Positions 27,073 through 37,516 of a DNA stretch of 64,000 nucleotides are shown in pieces (position 1 is the first letter of the stretch; every line of letters begins with the position of its first letter). A program made the translations under genes and the position numbers. The notes beneath the pieces are model-generated. The model was not told the origin of the DNA. It saw nothing but the letters and a program-made list of their open reading frames with translations, and searched no databases. Source of the DNA: an uncultured Cetobacterium sp. (GTDB taxonomy: Bacteria > Fusobacteriota > Fusobacteriia > Fusobacteriales > Fusobacteriaceae); NCBI RefSeq assembly GCF_945952365.1, contig NZ_CAMFHX010000002.1:62001-126000 (forward strand). Direction: 5' to 3'.

Positions 27073-28155
27073 ATGAAAAGTAATCATGGAGCAAATCTTC
27101 ATCAACTTTCTGGTGTACTTGGTATTGAGCAAAATGCAATTATTGACTTCAGTTCAAATATAAACCCTTTTGGACTTAGTCCTAAAGGATTAGAAAAACT
27201 TAAAAATAACCTAAATTTAGCTAGTATCTATCCTGATCCAGAATATATTGAACTTAAAAATAGTATTGCTAATTACTGCAATTGCAATGCTAACAATATT
27301 GTTCTTGGAAGTGGTGCAACAGAATTGATAGCATCTACAATAAAAGTTATCAATCCAAAAAAAGCTTTATTATTATCACCAGCTTATTCAGAATATGAAA
27401 AAGAACTAAATAGAATTGAAGCCTCAATTACAAAGTTCTTTTATAAAAAAGAAAATAATTTCAAACTAAATATTGATGAGATTATAAATTTAATTACAAA
27501 AGAAGAATTTGATATGATTGTTATCTGCAATCCTAATAATCCTACAGGAACTCTTATTTCTATTCAAGAGATTGAAGAGATATATAAAGCTTTCCAAAAA
27601 CCAATTATGATTGATGAAACTTATATCGAATTTACTGAGTCTTCAGAAACCTCGGCAATAAATTTAGTCCAAAAATATGATAAAATTATTGTTATTAGAG
27701 GTACATCTAAGTTCTTCTCAACTCCTGGAATTAGATTGGGGTATGCTATTATATCAGCGGGAGATATTTTAAATACTATGACTCTTATTCCTAACCTTTG
27801 GAATATAAATATTTTTGCTGCAATCATGGGTGAGGCAATGTTCAGTGACTCAGATTATATCAAGATGTGTCACTTAAACTTTTTAGAAAATTTTACGACT
27901 CTTTATGAAGGGCTTAAATCATTTAAAGATTTCAAGGTTTACGACTCTAAAAGTAACTTTATTCTTTGTGAAATTTTAAATCCAAAATATGATGCTACTT
28001 CTCTATATAATTTTCTTTTAAAAAAAGGAATTATAATTAGAAAAGCTGAGTCTTTTGATGGATTAAATAGCAACTTTTTTAGAGTTTGTGTACTGACTAA
28101 AGAAAATATTAATCTTTTATTAAGTGAAATACAAAAGTTTATACTAACGTTTTAA
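27073..28155 (+). CDS. CobD/HisC-like PLP-dependent aminotransferase
   Basis: A 360-residue fold-type I PLP enzyme. The start HGANLHQLSG ... IDFSSNINPFGLSPKGLEKL is typical of CobD-type L-threonine-O-3-phosphate decarboxylases; ICNPNNPTGTLIS and the Schiff-base lysine in GTSKFFSTPGIRLGY are intact. CobD makes aminopropanol phosphate for cobalamin; HisC makes histidinol phosphate. No neighbouring cobalamin or histidine genes decide between them. It is 15 nt before the tsx-like gene. Confidence 0.75.
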   Translation: MKSNHGANLHQLSGVLGIEQNAIIDFSSNINPFGLSPKGLEKLKNNLNLASIYPDPEYIELKNSIANYCNCNANNIVLGSGATELIASTIKVINPKKALLLSPAYSEYEKELNRIEASITKFFYKKENNFKLNIDEIINLITKEEFDMIVICNPNNPTGTLISIQEIEEIYKAFQKPIMIDETYIEFTESSETSAINLVQKYDKIIVIRGTSKFFSTPGIRLGYAIISAGDILNTMTLIPNLWNINIFAAIMGEAMFSDSDYIKMCHLNFLENFTTLYEGLKSFKDFKVYDSKSNFILCEILNPKYDATSLYNFLLKKGIIIRKAESFDGLNSNFFRVCVLTKENINLLLSEIQKFILTF

Positions 28156-28170
28156 TTTATGGAGGGTTTT

Positions 28171-29016
28171 ATGTTAAAAAAATTTTTACTTATCGGTTCA
28201 ATAGCTATCTCTGCTACTACTTTTGCTAAATATGAGCCTTGGAACTTTACAGTTTTAGAGGGAAGTCTTGTAAAATCAAACTATTTACCAGACGGATGGG
28301 GGCCTTCAAAAAAAGAGACTTTGTTTGAAATTCAAGGTTCTACTAGATATAATCTTTTAGACTTATACTGGTTCATTGATAGATCAAACGTTTTTAAAGA
28401 TTCTAGTTTAAGTGATAAAAATGGAGTAGATGATAACTATACTTATGCTGAGTTTACACCTAGATTTTCAATAGATGGTCTAACGGGAAAAGACCTTTCT
28501 ATTGGTCCAGTTTCTGAGTGGTTCATAGCTTATCAATTTGACTATGATAATGCTAGTACTAGAAATGAATATACCGGGAGCAAAGATGGAATTAGAAAAC
28601 ACTATATAGGTGTTGGTAACTATATCTCTATTCCTGAGCTGAAGTATATGAAGTTTGATTACTTTAAAACAAACCTATATGCTAGATATGTTGATAGAAA
28701 CTACGGAAGAGATGAGGACCAATGGAACGGGTACATGTTTAACATCGCTTACGGTGGAACTATATATAGATTTGAGAATGGAATGAAATTTGGATTCAGC
28801 GGTTGGCTAGATTATGACTTTGGAGCTAAAAATGATTCTTCTTCTAAGCAGACTCACGACTCTTTACAATGGCAAAACCAAGTTAGATTTTTCTTAAACA
28901 ACAATCTATCTGTTAGCTATACCTACCAAATAAACAACCATTTCTCACAAGTAGACAAAGATAGTTCAAATAGAAATAATGAATCATTTGGTATTCATTA
29001 CGCTATTATGTTCTAA
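28171..29016 (+). CDS. tsx: Tsx/OmpK-family outer-membrane channel
   Basis: A 281-residue outer-membrane beta-barrel. Residues 1-19 (LLIGSIAISATTFA) are a signal peptide. The mature start YEPWNFTVLEGSLVKSNYLPDGWG, FEIQGSTRYNLLDLYWFIDR and LSIGPVSEWFIAYQFDYDN resemble the nucleoside-specific channel family, and it ends in aromatic Phe as barrels do. The ATG at 28171, preceded by GGAGGG, is chosen over one 12 nt upstream. It likely passes nucleosides or similar small solutes. Confidence 0.85.
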   Translation: MLKKFLLIGSIAISATTFAKYEPWNFTVLEGSLVKSNYLPDGWGPSKKETLFEIQGSTRYNLLDLYWFIDRSNVFKDSSLSDKNGVDDNYTYAEFTPRFSIDGLTGKDLSIGPVSEWFIAYQFDYDNASTRNEYTGSKDGIRKHYIGVGNYISIPELKYMKFDYFKTNLYARYVDRNYGRDEDQWNGYMFNIAYGGTIYRFENGMKFGFSGWLDYDFGAKNDSSSKQTHDSLQWQNQVRFFLNNNLSVSYTYQINNHFSQVDKDSSNRNNESFGIHYAIMF

Positions 29017-29036
29017 TCTATAAAAAGGAGGAGATT

Positions 29037-29288
29037 ATGTTAAAAAACGAGTTATCTTTAATTGGAAAAACTTTAACTTTTGAAGAGTTAAACACTTTTA
29101 TGACTGAAAATAATTACTACAACATTCACAATGATTTAAGCACATCTGAAATTAATGATTGTCTTAACGAAGGTGTTATTGCTTTTGAAAGCAAACTTCA
29201 AGAAAGTGATTTAGGTATCTATACTTATATCGAATTTGAACTTAAAGAAACAGACACTTTAAAAATTATAAATATTTTTGAGATGTAA
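29037..29288 (+). CDS. Small hypothetical protein
   Basis: An 83-residue acidic protein with a strong GGAGGAG site, 20 nt after tsx and in the same transcript. It has no signal peptide or membrane segment and no motif that I recognise. The strong terminator after it marks the end of the unit. Confidence 0.6.
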   Translation: MLKNELSLIGKTLTFEELNTFMTENNYYNIHNDLSTSEINDCLNEGVIAFESKLQESDLGIYTYIEFELKETDTLKIINIFEM

Positions 29289-29289
29289 A

Positions 29290-29320
29290 AAAATCCCCCT
29301 TTTAACAGGGGGGGATTTTT
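29290..29320. terminator. GC-strong terminator
   Basis: AAATCCCCC pairs with GGGGGATTT, 8-10-nt loop, then T run; it can serve both the tsx unit and the convergent pepP. Confidence 0.85.
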
Positions 29321-30712
29321 CTATCTTTTTTCAATTATTTTTTCGATTTCATAGAAATGTTTAGGCATCTTCTCTCCTAATCTTTTATTTCCATCCTCTG
29401 TTATTAAAAAATCTCCCTCATATCTCATTCCGCCAAAATCGATATACTCTTCAACTTTTTCATAATTTATATACTCTCTGAATAACGCCTCATTTTTCCA
29501 TTTTTGAATCAACTCTGGAATAAAATAAATCCCTGGTTCAATTGTCAATACATATCCTGGTTTAAGCTCTTTTCCCATTCTTAAAGATCTAAGACCAAAC
29601 TGTGTTTCTCTTAATGTTTCTGAATCATATCCAACATTATTCTCTCCTAAATTCTCCATATCATGTACATCTAAACCTATCATATGTCCTAATCCGTGAG
29701 GGAAGAATAAAGCATGAGCACCTGCTTTCACTATCTCTTCAACTTCACCTTTCATGAATCCTCTTTCAACTAACCCTTTTGCTAAAACTTTACATACCTC
29801 TATATGTACAGTTTTATTTGTAACTCCTGGTGTTGTACACTCTTCAGCTTTTTCAAACATCTCTATCAGTAAAGAATATAAATCTTTTTGTCTTTCATCA
29901 AACTTTCCTGATACAGGGAAAACTGTTGTCATATCTCCACAATAACCGTTGTCTAATCTTGCTCCACAATCAAGTAATACTAAATCGCCATCTTTAAAAG
30001 TGTTTCCATGGAAATGGTTATGTAGTATCTGCCCGTTCGTTGTGCAAATTGTATGGAACGATGGTGTTGCATTATATTTTTTAGCTTCACATTCTAATAA
30101 GGCAACTAGTTCATACCCTTTCATTCCTGGCTTTACATTTTTCATTGCCGTTAAGTGCATCTCTCTTGTAACATTAGTAGCTTTTTCCAATTCTATAATC
30201 TCACAACTCTCTTTTATATTTCTCATCTCAATTATCGATGCCACTAATTTTTGTGAAAAACCATTCTCAATCTCATCCAATGTTTTTCCTAATAATTTTG
30301 AAAGTTTTAAACTATTTTCCAAACGATATTGGTTTGTAAAATGAATTTTCTTTCCTTCTAATTTCGCTGCATCTAAAATTTTATCTAAAGTTTCTATCTC
30401 TAAAAATTTATCTACTCCAACTTCTAAACTTCTATCTTTAAAACTTTTTTGTCCACCCATCCATATAATATCATTTATTGTAAACTCTTTTCCAAAAATA
30501 TACTCTTTATCTGACTGAATATCTATTACTCCTATTAAATCAGGAGAATTTAATCCAAAATAATATAAAAATGTAGAGTCTTGTATAAAACTATAACAAT
30601 TATCTTTATAAGACATTGGCGATTCTGAATTTCCCGCAATAATAATCAGACCATCTCCAACTATTTTTTTTAATCTTTCTCTTCTTGAAATGTAAACTTG
30701 CTTATCAAACAT
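29321..30712 (-). CDS. pepP: Xaa-Pro aminopeptidase (M24B)
   Basis: A 463-residue creatinase-fold aminopeptidase that removes N-terminal residues before proline. The dinuclear metal ligands are visible: two Asp in LLDCGARLDNGYCGDMTTVFPV, His in HGLGHMIGLDVHD, Glu in TIEPGIYF and Glu in GGMRYEGDFLIT. The N-terminal AMP_N domain covers residues 1-150. It is transcribed away from nrdD, with a 360-bp shared intergenic region. GGAGGGG precedes the ATG. Confidence 0.92.
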   Translation of the reverse strand: MFDKQVYISRRERLKKIVGDGLIIIAGNSESPMSYKDNCYSFIQDSTFLYYFGLNSPDLIGVIDIQSDKEYIFGKEFTINDIIWMGGQKSFKDRSLEVGVDKFLEIETLDKILDAAKLEGKKIHFTNQYRLENSLKLSKLLGKTLDEIENGFSQKLVASIIEMRNIKESCEIIELEKATNVTREMHLTAMKNVKPGMKGYELVALLECEAKKYNATPSFHTICTTNGQILHNHFHGNTFKDGDLVLLDCGARLDNGYCGDMTTVFPVSGKFDERQKDLYSLLIEMFEKAEECTTPGVTNKTVHIEVCKVLAKGLVERGFMKGEVEEIVKAGAHALFFPHGLGHMIGLDVHDMENLGENNVGYDSETLRETQFGLRSLRMGKELKPGYVLTIEPGIYFIPELIQKWKNEALFREYINYEKVEEYIDFGGMRYEGDFLITEDGNKRLGEKMPKHFYEIEKIIEKR

Positions 30713-30809
30713 AAACCCCTCCTCATATTTGGTATTTAAAAAATACTATATCACATTTTTTTAATCTTTTTCATAATTTTTTCTAAGCAAATGATAACAA
30801 AAAACAAAA

Positions 30810-30857
30810 ACACAAGATATTGTGTTATTTTTTTAAACCTAACAATATATATTGTGT
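30810..30857 (+). promoter_or_regulatory. Paired NrdR boxes upstream of nrdDG
   Basis: ACACAAGATATTGTGT (30810-30825) and ACAATATATATTGTGT (30842-30857) match the NrdR box consensus (acaCwAtATaTwGtgt). Their start-to-start distance is 32 bp, about three helical turns, the usual arrangement for cooperative NrdR binding. NrdR represses ribonucleotide reductase genes when dATP is ample. Confidence 0.85.
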
Positions 30858-31006
30858 TTTTCGAAAAAAATATTTGAATTTTTTTTGCTCGATTTTTTTT
30901 CATTTGATTATTTTTTCAACTTTATTTCTCTTTAGTAACTCTGTATTTTGGTGTCAAATATTTTTTTTTAACCATTTTTATAGCCATTTTTTACTTTTTT
31001 ACACAT

Positions 31007-31035
31007 TTGTAGAATCGTGTAAAAGTGTGTATAAT
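31007..31035 (+). promoter_or_regulatory. Proximal nrdD promoter
   Basis: TTGTAG, 17-nt spacer, TATAAT, 38 nt before the TTG start codon. An inverted repeat surrounds its -35. Confidence 0.65.
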
Positions 31036-31072
31036 ACTTGAAGAAAATAAAAATAAAACTGGGGTGATTTTT

Positions 31073-33262
31073 TTGAAGGAAGTTATTAAAAGAGATGGTT
31101 CGACTGTGAACTTTGATAAAAGTAGAATTGTAAGAGCTATTACAATGTCTTTTACACAAAAAGAAAAAACAGTTAATACTGAACTTATCGAGAAAATAGC
31201 AACTCAAATTGAAAATCTTGATACTCCTAAGATGCATGTTGAGGACATCCAAGATTTAGTTGTAAAAAAACTTATGGGATCTTCAGAAAAAGATATTGCT
31301 CTTTCGTATCAAGAGTACCGTACTATCAAAAACGAGCTAAGAAAAAAAGAAGATGTTATATATAAAAAAATTGGTGAATTAATTGACGCATCGAACGAGG
31401 ATATGTTAAATGAAAACGCCAATAAAGATGGAAAAACTATCTCTGTTCAAAGAGATCTTTTAGCTGGAATATCATCTAAAGATTACTATTTAAATAGAAT
31501 TTTACCAAAACATTTAAAAGAAGCTCATGAGAGTGGAAGAATTCATATCCACGATTTAGATTATCTTCTTTTCAGAGAAACAAATTGTGAGTTAGTAAAT
31601 ATTGAGCAGATGCTTGCTAATGGATGTAACATTGGAAACGCTAAAATGCTTGAACCAAACTCTGTTGAAGTTGCTGTTGGACATATAGTTCAAATTATCG
31701 CTTCTGTTTCATCTAACACATACGGTGGATGTTCTATTCCTTACCTAGATAGAGCTTTAGTTCCATACATTGAAAAAAGTTTTAAGAAACACTTTGCAAA
31801 AGGGTTAAAATATGTTGAAAGATTATCTAAAGATATTATCGAGTCTATAATATCTGAAAACGAAATCAAGTTTGACAATAACTCTTTAAAAGAAAAATAT
31901 CCAATGGCATTTGATTATGCTGTAGATATGACAGAGGAATCTGTTAAACAATCTATGCAAGGCTTAGAATACGAAATCAACAGTTTATCTACTGTTAATG
32001 GTCAAACTCCATTTACAACTGTTGGTATAGGTACTGAAACATCTTGGGAAGCTAAACTTGTTCAAAAGTTTGTATTCAAAACAAGAATGGAAGGATTTGG
32101 AGCTAAAAAAGAAACTGCAATCTTCCCTAAAATAGTTTATGCTGTATGTGAAGGATTAAACTTCAACGAAGAGGATCCTAACTGGGATATATCTCAAATC
32201 GCATTTGAGTGTATGACAAAATCTGTTTATCCAGATATCCTATTTGTAACTCCTGAGCAAGTTAAAAATGGAACTGTTGTTTATCCTATGGGATGTAGAG
32301 CTTTCTTATCTCCATGGAAAGATGAAAATGGAAACGAAAAGTATTCTGGTAGATTCAACATAGGAGCTACTACTATAAACCTACCTAGAATAGCTATTAA
32401 AAATAAAGGGAACGAAGCTGGTTTCTACAAAGAGCTAGATGAAGTTTTAAATATGTGTAAAGAAAATAACCTATTCAGAGCTAAATATCTAGAGAATACT
32501 CCTGCTGAGATTGCACCAATTCTTTGGATGGCTGGAGCTCTTGCTGAAAAAGAAGCTAAAGATACTATAAAAGATTTAATCTGGGGTGGATATGCTACTG
32601 TATCTATCGGGTACATTGGATTAAGTGAAGTTTCTGAACTTCTTTATGGAAAAAACTTTGCTTTAGATGAAAACTCTTATGAAAAATCATTTAAAATATT
32701 AGAATATATATCTAAAAAAGTAAAAGAGTTCAAAGAGGAAACTAATTTAGGATTTGCTCTTTATTCAACACCATCTGAATCTCTTTGTGATAGATTTGCA
32801 CAAATAGATTTAAAAGAATTTGGAATAATTGAAGGAATTACTGATAAAGAGTATTACGACAACTCTTTCCATGTTTCTTCTAAAATAAATATAAATCCTT
32901 TTGAAAAACTAAGATTAGAAGCCCCTGGACACACTTTAGCTTCTGGTGGACATATAAGTTACATTGAAACAGACTCATTAAAGAAAAACCTTGAAGCTGT
33001 TTATCAAGTATTAAAATATGCTCAATCAATAGGAATTCATTACATGGGAATCAACCAACCTGTTGATAAATGTCATGTTTGTGATTTCAACGGTGAGTTC
33101 TTAGCTACTGAGAGAGGTTTTGAATGTCCTCAATGTGGAAATCATGATTCAACTAAGATGAATGTTATCAGAAGAGTTTGTGGATACCTAGCTCAACCAG
33201 ATAGCAGACCTTTCAATAAAGGAAAACAAAAAGAGGTAATAAACAGAGTTAAACATATGTAA
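31073..33262 (+). CDS. nrdD: Anaerobic ribonucleoside-triphosphate reductase (class III)
   Basis: Makes dNTPs from NTPs without oxygen, using a glycyl radical. An ATP-cone domain fills the first ~95 residues. The C-terminus has the zinc site CHVC...CPQC and the radical site RRVCGYLAQP. I place the start at the TTG at 31073, 7 nt after GGGGTGA, giving 729 residues; the 16 codons before it contain the promoter region. nrdG follows after 17 nt. Confidence 0.95.
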   Translation: MKEVIKRDGSTVNFDKSRIVRAITMSFTQKEKTVNTELIEKIATQIENLDTPKMHVEDIQDLVVKKLMGSSEKDIALSYQEYRTIKNELRKKEDVIYKKIGELIDASNEDMLNENANKDGKTISVQRDLLAGISSKDYYLNRILPKHLKEAHESGRIHIHDLDYLLFRETNCELVNIEQMLANGCNIGNAKMLEPNSVEVAVGHIVQIIASVSSNTYGGCSIPYLDRALVPYIEKSFKKHFAKGLKYVERLSKDIIESIISENEIKFDNNSLKEKYPMAFDYAVDMTEESVKQSMQGLEYEINSLSTVNGQTPFTTVGIGTETSWEAKLVQKFVFKTRMEGFGAKKETAIFPKIVYAVCEGLNFNEEDPNWDISQIAFECMTKSVYPDILFVTPEQVKNGTVVYPMGCRAFLSPWKDENGNEKYSGRFNIGATTINLPRIAIKNKGNEAGFYKELDEVLNMCKENNLFRAKYLENTPAEIAPILWMAGALAEKEAKDTIKDLIWGGYATVSIGYIGLSEVSELLYGKNFALDENSYEKSFKILEYISKKVKEFKEETNLGFALYSTPSESLCDRFAQIDLKEFGIIEGITDKEYYDNSFHVSSKININPFEKLRLEAPGHTLASGGHISYIETDSLKKNLEAVYQVLKYAQSIGIHYMGINQPVDKCHVCDFNGEFLATERGFECPQCGNHDSTKMNVIRRVCGYLAQPDSRPFNKGKQKEVINRVKHM

Positions 33263-33279
33263 AACGATGGGAGATTGTT

Positions 33280-33789
33280 ATGAACTATTCTGGTATTAAA
33301 TATACAGATATGATTAATGGAGAAGGGATTAGAGTTAGTCTTTTCGTAAGTGGTTGTTCTCACTTTTGTAAAGATTGCTTTAACTCGGATACATGGGACC
33401 CTAATTATGGGTCTCCTTTTACAGAAGAGATTGAAAATGAAATTTTAGACTATTTTAAAAAGTATAACAAAAGTATTAAAGGTCTTTCTTTATTGGGTGG
33501 AGACCCCACATATATAGATAATATTGACCCTCTTGTAAGCTTTATCAAAAAGTTTAAAAATAGTTTTCCAGAAAAAGATATTTGGATTTGGTCTGGCTTT
33601 ACTTGGGAGATGATTGTTACTAATCCAAAGCTTCTATCTCTTATAGAGTTGTGTGATATCTTGGTCGATGGTAAATTTAAAATCGAAGAAAAAGATTTAA
33701 ATTTAAAATGGCGTGGAAGTAAAAACCAAAGAGTTATCGACATAAAAAGAAGCTTGGAAACAAAAGAAACTATCAGATATATAGATTAA
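33280..33789 (+). CDS. nrdG: Class III ribonucleotide reductase activase
   Basis: A 169-residue radical-SAM activase that installs the glycyl radical on NrdD. The cluster motif CSHFCKDC is at residues 26-33, SLLGGDPT follows, and the size is typical. It is in operon with nrdD. Confidence 0.95.
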   Translation: MNYSGIKYTDMINGEGIRVSLFVSGCSHFCKDCFNSDTWDPNYGSPFTEEIENEILDYFKKYNKSIKGLSLLGGDPTYIDNIDPLVSFIKKFKNSFPEKDIWIWSGFTWEMIVTNPKLLSLIELCDILVDGKFKIEEKDLNLKWRGSKNQRVIDIKRSLETKETIRYID

Positions 33790-33826
33790 AAAAAGTTCTA
33801 GAGAAAACTCTCTAGAACTTTTTTAT
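33789..33826. terminator. Terminator after nrdG
   Basis: AAAAGTTCTAGAG pairs with CTCTAGAACTTTT, followed by a T run; probably bidirectional with the convergent mglC. Confidence 0.9.
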
Positions 33827-33831
33827 TTTAC

Positions 33832-34869
33832 CTATTTCTTCTTTACATATTTTAATGTATCTAGAGCAACTGCCATAACTATAATTACCCCTTTTATTAT
33901 ATATTGCCAGTAAGGATTTACTCCTATAAAAGTTAATCCATAATTTATAACCGTAAATATAATTACTCCTATTAAAACTCCAGGAACTGTTCCAACTCCT
34001 CCAGAAAATGAAACTCCTCCAACAACACAAGCTGCTATGGCATCCATCTCATACATATTTCCCAAGTTATTTGTAGCACTTCCAACTCTTCCCGCTTCAA
34101 GCATACCACCAAAAGCATAGAAAATTCCTGATAAAGTATAAACTAATACTAAAGTTTTCTTAACATTTACTCCTGATACTCTTGCAGCTTCTGGATTTCC
34201 TCCTACTGCAAATAGATTTTTTCCAAATGTTGTTTTATTCCATAAAATCCAAATAAATAAAACTGCTAACGCTGCATATATTATTAGGTAGTTAAATCTG
34301 AAGCCACCAAGCATAAAGAACCCTTGTGCAAAACTTGTAAATCCTTTTGAAAATCCTGCAATCGGAGAAGCTCCAACATAATCATAGTACAAAGAGTTAG
34401 CACCATATATTATTATCATCGACCCCAACGTTGCAACAAACGGAGTTACATTTAGATAAGCAACTACAAATCCATTTAAAAACCCTACAAAGGCCCCTAT
34501 TATACAAACAATTAAAATTACTACTGGTATTGGTAATGTATCTAATGCTGGAAATACTTTATTGACGTTCGTTGCAGCTTGTAATAGCGTCGCTGATATA
34601 ACTGCTGACAATCCAACTTGTCTTCCAACCGAAAGGTCTGTTCCCTGAGTTACAATTATTCCTGCAACACCAAGTGCTAGGATTGTTCTAACTGAAGATT
34701 GAGTTAAAATATTTCTCATATTTCTAAAGCTTAAAAATGCTGGCTCTTTTATTATTATTCCTGCTATTAAAATCAATAGAACAATGTATAACCCTCCATC
34801 TAACAAAAGTTTTTTGGTATCTTTTCCTTTAAAAAATCCACCTTTTCTCTCTTCGCTATTTAATTCCAT
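33832..34869 (-). CDS. mglC: Galactose/methyl-galactoside ABC permease MglC
   Basis: A 345-residue inner-membrane permease of the BPD_transp_2 family with about ten hydrophobic segments. Hallmarks: ILALGVAGIIVTQGTDLSVGRQVGL, ATLGSMIIIYGANSLYY and AVGGNPEAARVSGVNVKK. It forms the channel of the MglBAC importer, 17 nt downstream of mglA. Confidence 0.92.
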   Translation of the reverse strand: MELNSEERKGGFFKGKDTKKLLLDGGLYIVLLILIAGIIIKEPAFLSFRNMRNILTQSSVRTILALGVAGIIVTQGTDLSVGRQVGLSAVISATLLQAATNVNKVFPALDTLPIPVVILIVCIIGAFVGFLNGFVVAYLNVTPFVATLGSMIIIYGANSLYYDYVGASPIAGFSKGFTSFAQGFFMLGGFRFNYLIIYAALAVLFIWILWNKTTFGKNLFAVGGNPEAARVSGVNVKKTLVLVYTLSGIFYAFGGMLEAGRVGSATNNLGNMYEMDAIAACVVGGVSFSGGVGTVPGVLIGVIIFTVINYGLTFIGVNPYWQYIIKGVIIVMAVALDTLKYVKKK

Positions 34870-34886
34870 TTTGTTCCTCCCATAAC

Positions 34887-36383
34887 CTATAAATATAGTG
34901 ATGCTAATTTTAAAATCTTTTCTTGCGTTGCATCTTTTGTATCTACTATCCCTGCAACTCTTCCATTACTCATAACTAAAATTCTATCAGTAACTCCTAA
35001 TAGTTCTGGCATCTCTGAAGATATCATAATTATTCCCTTGCCTTTATTAGCTAAATCTAGCATCAACTGATAGATTTCATATTTAGCTCCTACATCTATC
35101 CCTCTTGTTGGTTCATCTAGCATTAAAATATCTGGACTTGTTAATAGCCACCTTCCAATAATTACTTTTTGCTGATTTCCACCTGATAGATTTCCAATAG
35201 GAGTTTTTTGATTAGGTGTCTTAACTCTCATAGAATCGATAACCCATTTTGTGTCTCCATACATTTTATTTCCATTGAGAAGTTTATTTTTTCCCTCATA
35301 ATGACTCATATTTGATATCAAAGAGTTAAACTCTATATTCAGTTGTGGAAATATCCCTGTCGCTCTTCTTTCCTCTGTAACAAGAGCAAATCCATTTTGT
35401 ATCGCTTCTAAACTACTTTTATTCTCTATCTCTTTTCCATTAATTTTAACTTTACCCGCTGATTTTTCTCTAATTCCAAAAATAGTTTCAACTATATCTG
35501 TTCTTCTAGAACCAACCAATCCAGCTATTCCTAAGATTTCACCTTCTCTTAAATCAAATGTTACATTTGATATTGAAGGAGAGTTTTTCGCTGTTAAGCC
35601 CTCTACCTCTAAAATAATTCCTTTTGGACTATTTGTTTTTTCAGGGAATCTTTGAGTTAAAGATCTTCCAACCATCATACTTATAATCTCATCTGTTGTG
35701 ATTCCTTCTAAACTTTTTGTAGCAACCCATGCACCATCTCTAAGTATTGTTATATCATCACAAATCTCTTTTATCTCTTCCATTTTATGAGAGATATACA
35801 CAACTCCACAACCTCTGTCAGTCAATTTTTTGATAATCTTAAAAAGATGTCCCACCTCTTTTTCCGTTAGAGAGGATGTTGGCTCATCCATTACTATTAC
35901 TTTAGAATTATAGGAAAAAGCTTTGGCTATCTCAACCATCTGCATCTGTGAAACAGATAATGTTGAAACTTTAGCTCTTGGGTCTACATCAATTTCTAAC
36001 TCTTTAAATATCTCTTTTGTATCTTCATACATCTTTTTATGATCTACAAATATCCCTTTCAATGGATATCTCCCTAACCAAACATTGTCCATAACAGTTC
36101 TTTGTAAAACTTGATTCAATTCTTGGTGAACCATTGAAACTCCATTTTCTAAAGCATCTTTAGCTGAAACAAAACTTACCTCTTTTCCATCCAAAAATAC
36201 TTTACCTTCATCCTTTGAATATATTCCAAATAGACATTTCATTAAAGTTGATTTTCCTGCCCCGTTCTCTCCCATTAAAGCATGAACAGTATGAGGTCTT
36301 ATTTTTAAATTTACTTTATCTAGAGCCTTTACACCTGGAAAAGACTTTGATACATCTATCATCTCTAGTAAATATTTTTCCAT
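34887..36383 (-). CDS. mglA: Galactose/methyl-galactoside ABC ATPase MglA
   Basis: A tandem ATPase with two nucleotide-binding domains in one chain (about 498 residues). Walker [10 protein letters not shown] and a [15 protein letters not shown] signature lie in the first half, followed by Walker [12 protein letters not shown]. The second half has a weaker P-loop region, [12 protein letters not shown], with signature [15 protein letters not shown] and [13 protein letters not shown] set the start at MEKYLL (36383), 7 nt after AGGAG, and not eight codons earlier. Confidence 0.92.
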   Translation of the reverse strand: MEKYLLEMIDVSKSFPGVKALDKVNLKIRPHTVHALMGENGAGKSTLMKCLFGIYSKDEGKVFLDGKEVSFVSAKDALENGVSMVHQELNQVLQRTVMDNVWLGRYPLKGIFVDHKKMYEDTKEIFKELEIDVDPRAKVSTLSVSQMQMVEIAKAFSYNSKVIVMDEPTSSLTEKEVGHLFKIIKKLTDRGCGVVYISHKMEEIKEICDDITILRDGAWVATKSLEGITTDEIISMMVGRSLTQRFPEKTNSPKGIILEVEGLTAKNSPSISNVTFDLREGEILGIAGLVGSRRTDIVETIFGIREKSAGKVKINGKEIENKSSLEAIQNGFALVTEERRATGIFPQLNIEFNSLISNMSHYEGKNKLLNGNKMYGDTKWVIDSMRVKTPNQKTPIGNLSGGNQQKVIIGRWLLTSPDILMLDEPTRGIDVGAKYEIYQLMLDLANKGKGIIMISSEMPELLGVTDRILVMSNGRVAGIVDTKDATQEKILKLASLYL

Positions 36384-36419
36384 AATCTCTCCTCTTTTAC
36401 TTATCAATCTGATTAAAGA

Positions 36420-36442
36420 AAGGGAGGCTCAAACCTCCCCCT
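36420..36442 (-). terminator. Intercistronic hairpin between mglB and mglA
   Basis: GGGAGG (36422-36427) pairs with CCTCCC (36433-36438), with no real T run on the minus strand. Such hairpins after binding-protein genes reduce read-through or protect the upstream mRNA, which would give more MglB than MglAC. Confidence 0.7.
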
Positions 36443-36447
36443 ACCTA

Positions 36448-37431
36448 TTACTTTTTAAAGTCCTTTAAATTATCTTTATCCACACCCACATAAGGAACTC
36501 TTAATATTTTATCTTTTAATTCCCACTTAGTTCCCTCTGTTGGAGCTTTCTTTCTAGCTAGGTTTTTAGCAATCTCATATGTTGCTTCACCTTGATTTTT
36601 TCCATCATTTAATACAGTACCAGCTATATCTCCATTTTCAACCATAACTAAAACTTCTGCCAAAGCGTCAACTCCAAACACAGGTGTCTTTGCTCTACCG
36701 TTAGCTTTTAAAGCCTCAACTGCTCCCATAGCCATTCCATCATTATTGGCTATAACTACCTCTATCTTATCTCCATTTGGTCCTGATAACCAAGCTTCTA
36801 TTTTATCTTTTGCCATAGCTGCGTCCCACATACCAGTATCCATATGTAACTCTTGTGTTTTTAAACCTTTTTCATTCAGTGTTCTAGTCACATATGTTGT
36901 TCTAGCTTCTGCATCTGGATGTCCTGGCTCTCCTTTTAGTAAAACATATTGAATTACTCCATCTTTATTTAAATCCCATTCTGGATGCATTCCCCAATGC
37001 TTTGCTATAACTTCCCCTTGAATAACCCCTGATTCTTTCGAATCTGTTCCTACATAATAAGCCTTATCATAACTTTCCATATCCGCTTTTGATGGTTCTT
37101 TATTATAGAATACCACCGGAATATCCTCTGCTTTTGCTTTTGCTATAACTGTTGATGCTGCTGCTGGATCAACTAAATTAATTGCTAAAGCGTCAACACC
37201 TTTTGCAATTAAAATATCCACTTGATCATTTTGCTTTGACTGATCATTTTGTGAATCGTTCATCAATACTTCAACATCCTTATCCTTTTTTGCAACCTCT
37301 TCAATACTTTGTCTCACTGTTGACATAAAATTGTCATCATAACGATAAATTGTAACTCCAATTTTTGTTGGTGCTGCTGATGCTACTGTTGTTAGAGCTA
37401 ACGCTCCTAATAAAACCGAAACTCTCTTCAT
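36448..37431 (-). CDS. mglB: Periplasmic galactose-binding protein MglB
   Basis: A 327-residue substrate-binding protein. A signal peptide covers residues 1-20 ([14 protein letters not shown]). The mature start [22 protein letters not shown], the [32 protein letters not shown] segment, [17 protein letters not shown] and FGVDALAE match galactose/glucose-binding MglB. It is first in the operon, behind a strong promoter. Confidence 0.93.
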   Translation of the reverse strand: MKRVSVLLGALALTTVASAAPTKIGVTIYRYDDNFMSTVRQSIEEVAKKDKDVEVLMNDSQNDQSKQNDQVDILIAKGVDALAINLVDPAAASTVIAKAKAEDIPVVFYNKEPSKADMESYDKAYYVGTDSKESGVIQGEVIAKHWGMHPEWDLNKDGVIQYVLLKGEPGHPDAEARTTYVTRTLNEKGLKTQELHMDTGMWDAAMAKDKIEAWLSGPNGDKIEVVIANNDGMAMGAVEALKANGRAKTPVFGVDALAEVLVMVENGDIAGTVLNDGKNQGEATYEIAKNLARKKAPTEGTKWELKDKILRVPYVGVDKDNLKDFKK

Positions 37432-37472
37432 AAAACCCCTCCAAAATTGTAATTATATGAAACATAATGTCA

Positions 37473-37502
37473 ATTATACTTTATATTTAGAATCATTGTC
37501 AA
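37473..37502 (-). promoter_or_regulatory. Strong mglBAC promoter
   Basis: On the minus strand TTGACA, 18-nt spacer, TATAAT, about 40 nt upstream of the mglB start. No clear operator dyad was seen near it. Confidence 0.8.
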
Positions 37503-37516
37503 GCAGTTAAAAAAAG

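Larger units (their letters stand above)
30713..31072. promoter_or_regulatory. Divergent control region of pepP and nrdDG
   Basis: 360 bp, very A/T-rich. It holds two NrdR boxes (30810-30825, 30842-30857), a distal promoter for nrdD (31007-31035), and an inverted repeat TTTTACAC (30997-31004) / GTGTAAAA (31017-31024) that straddles its -35. No ORF or recognised RNA lies in it. Confidence 0.7.
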
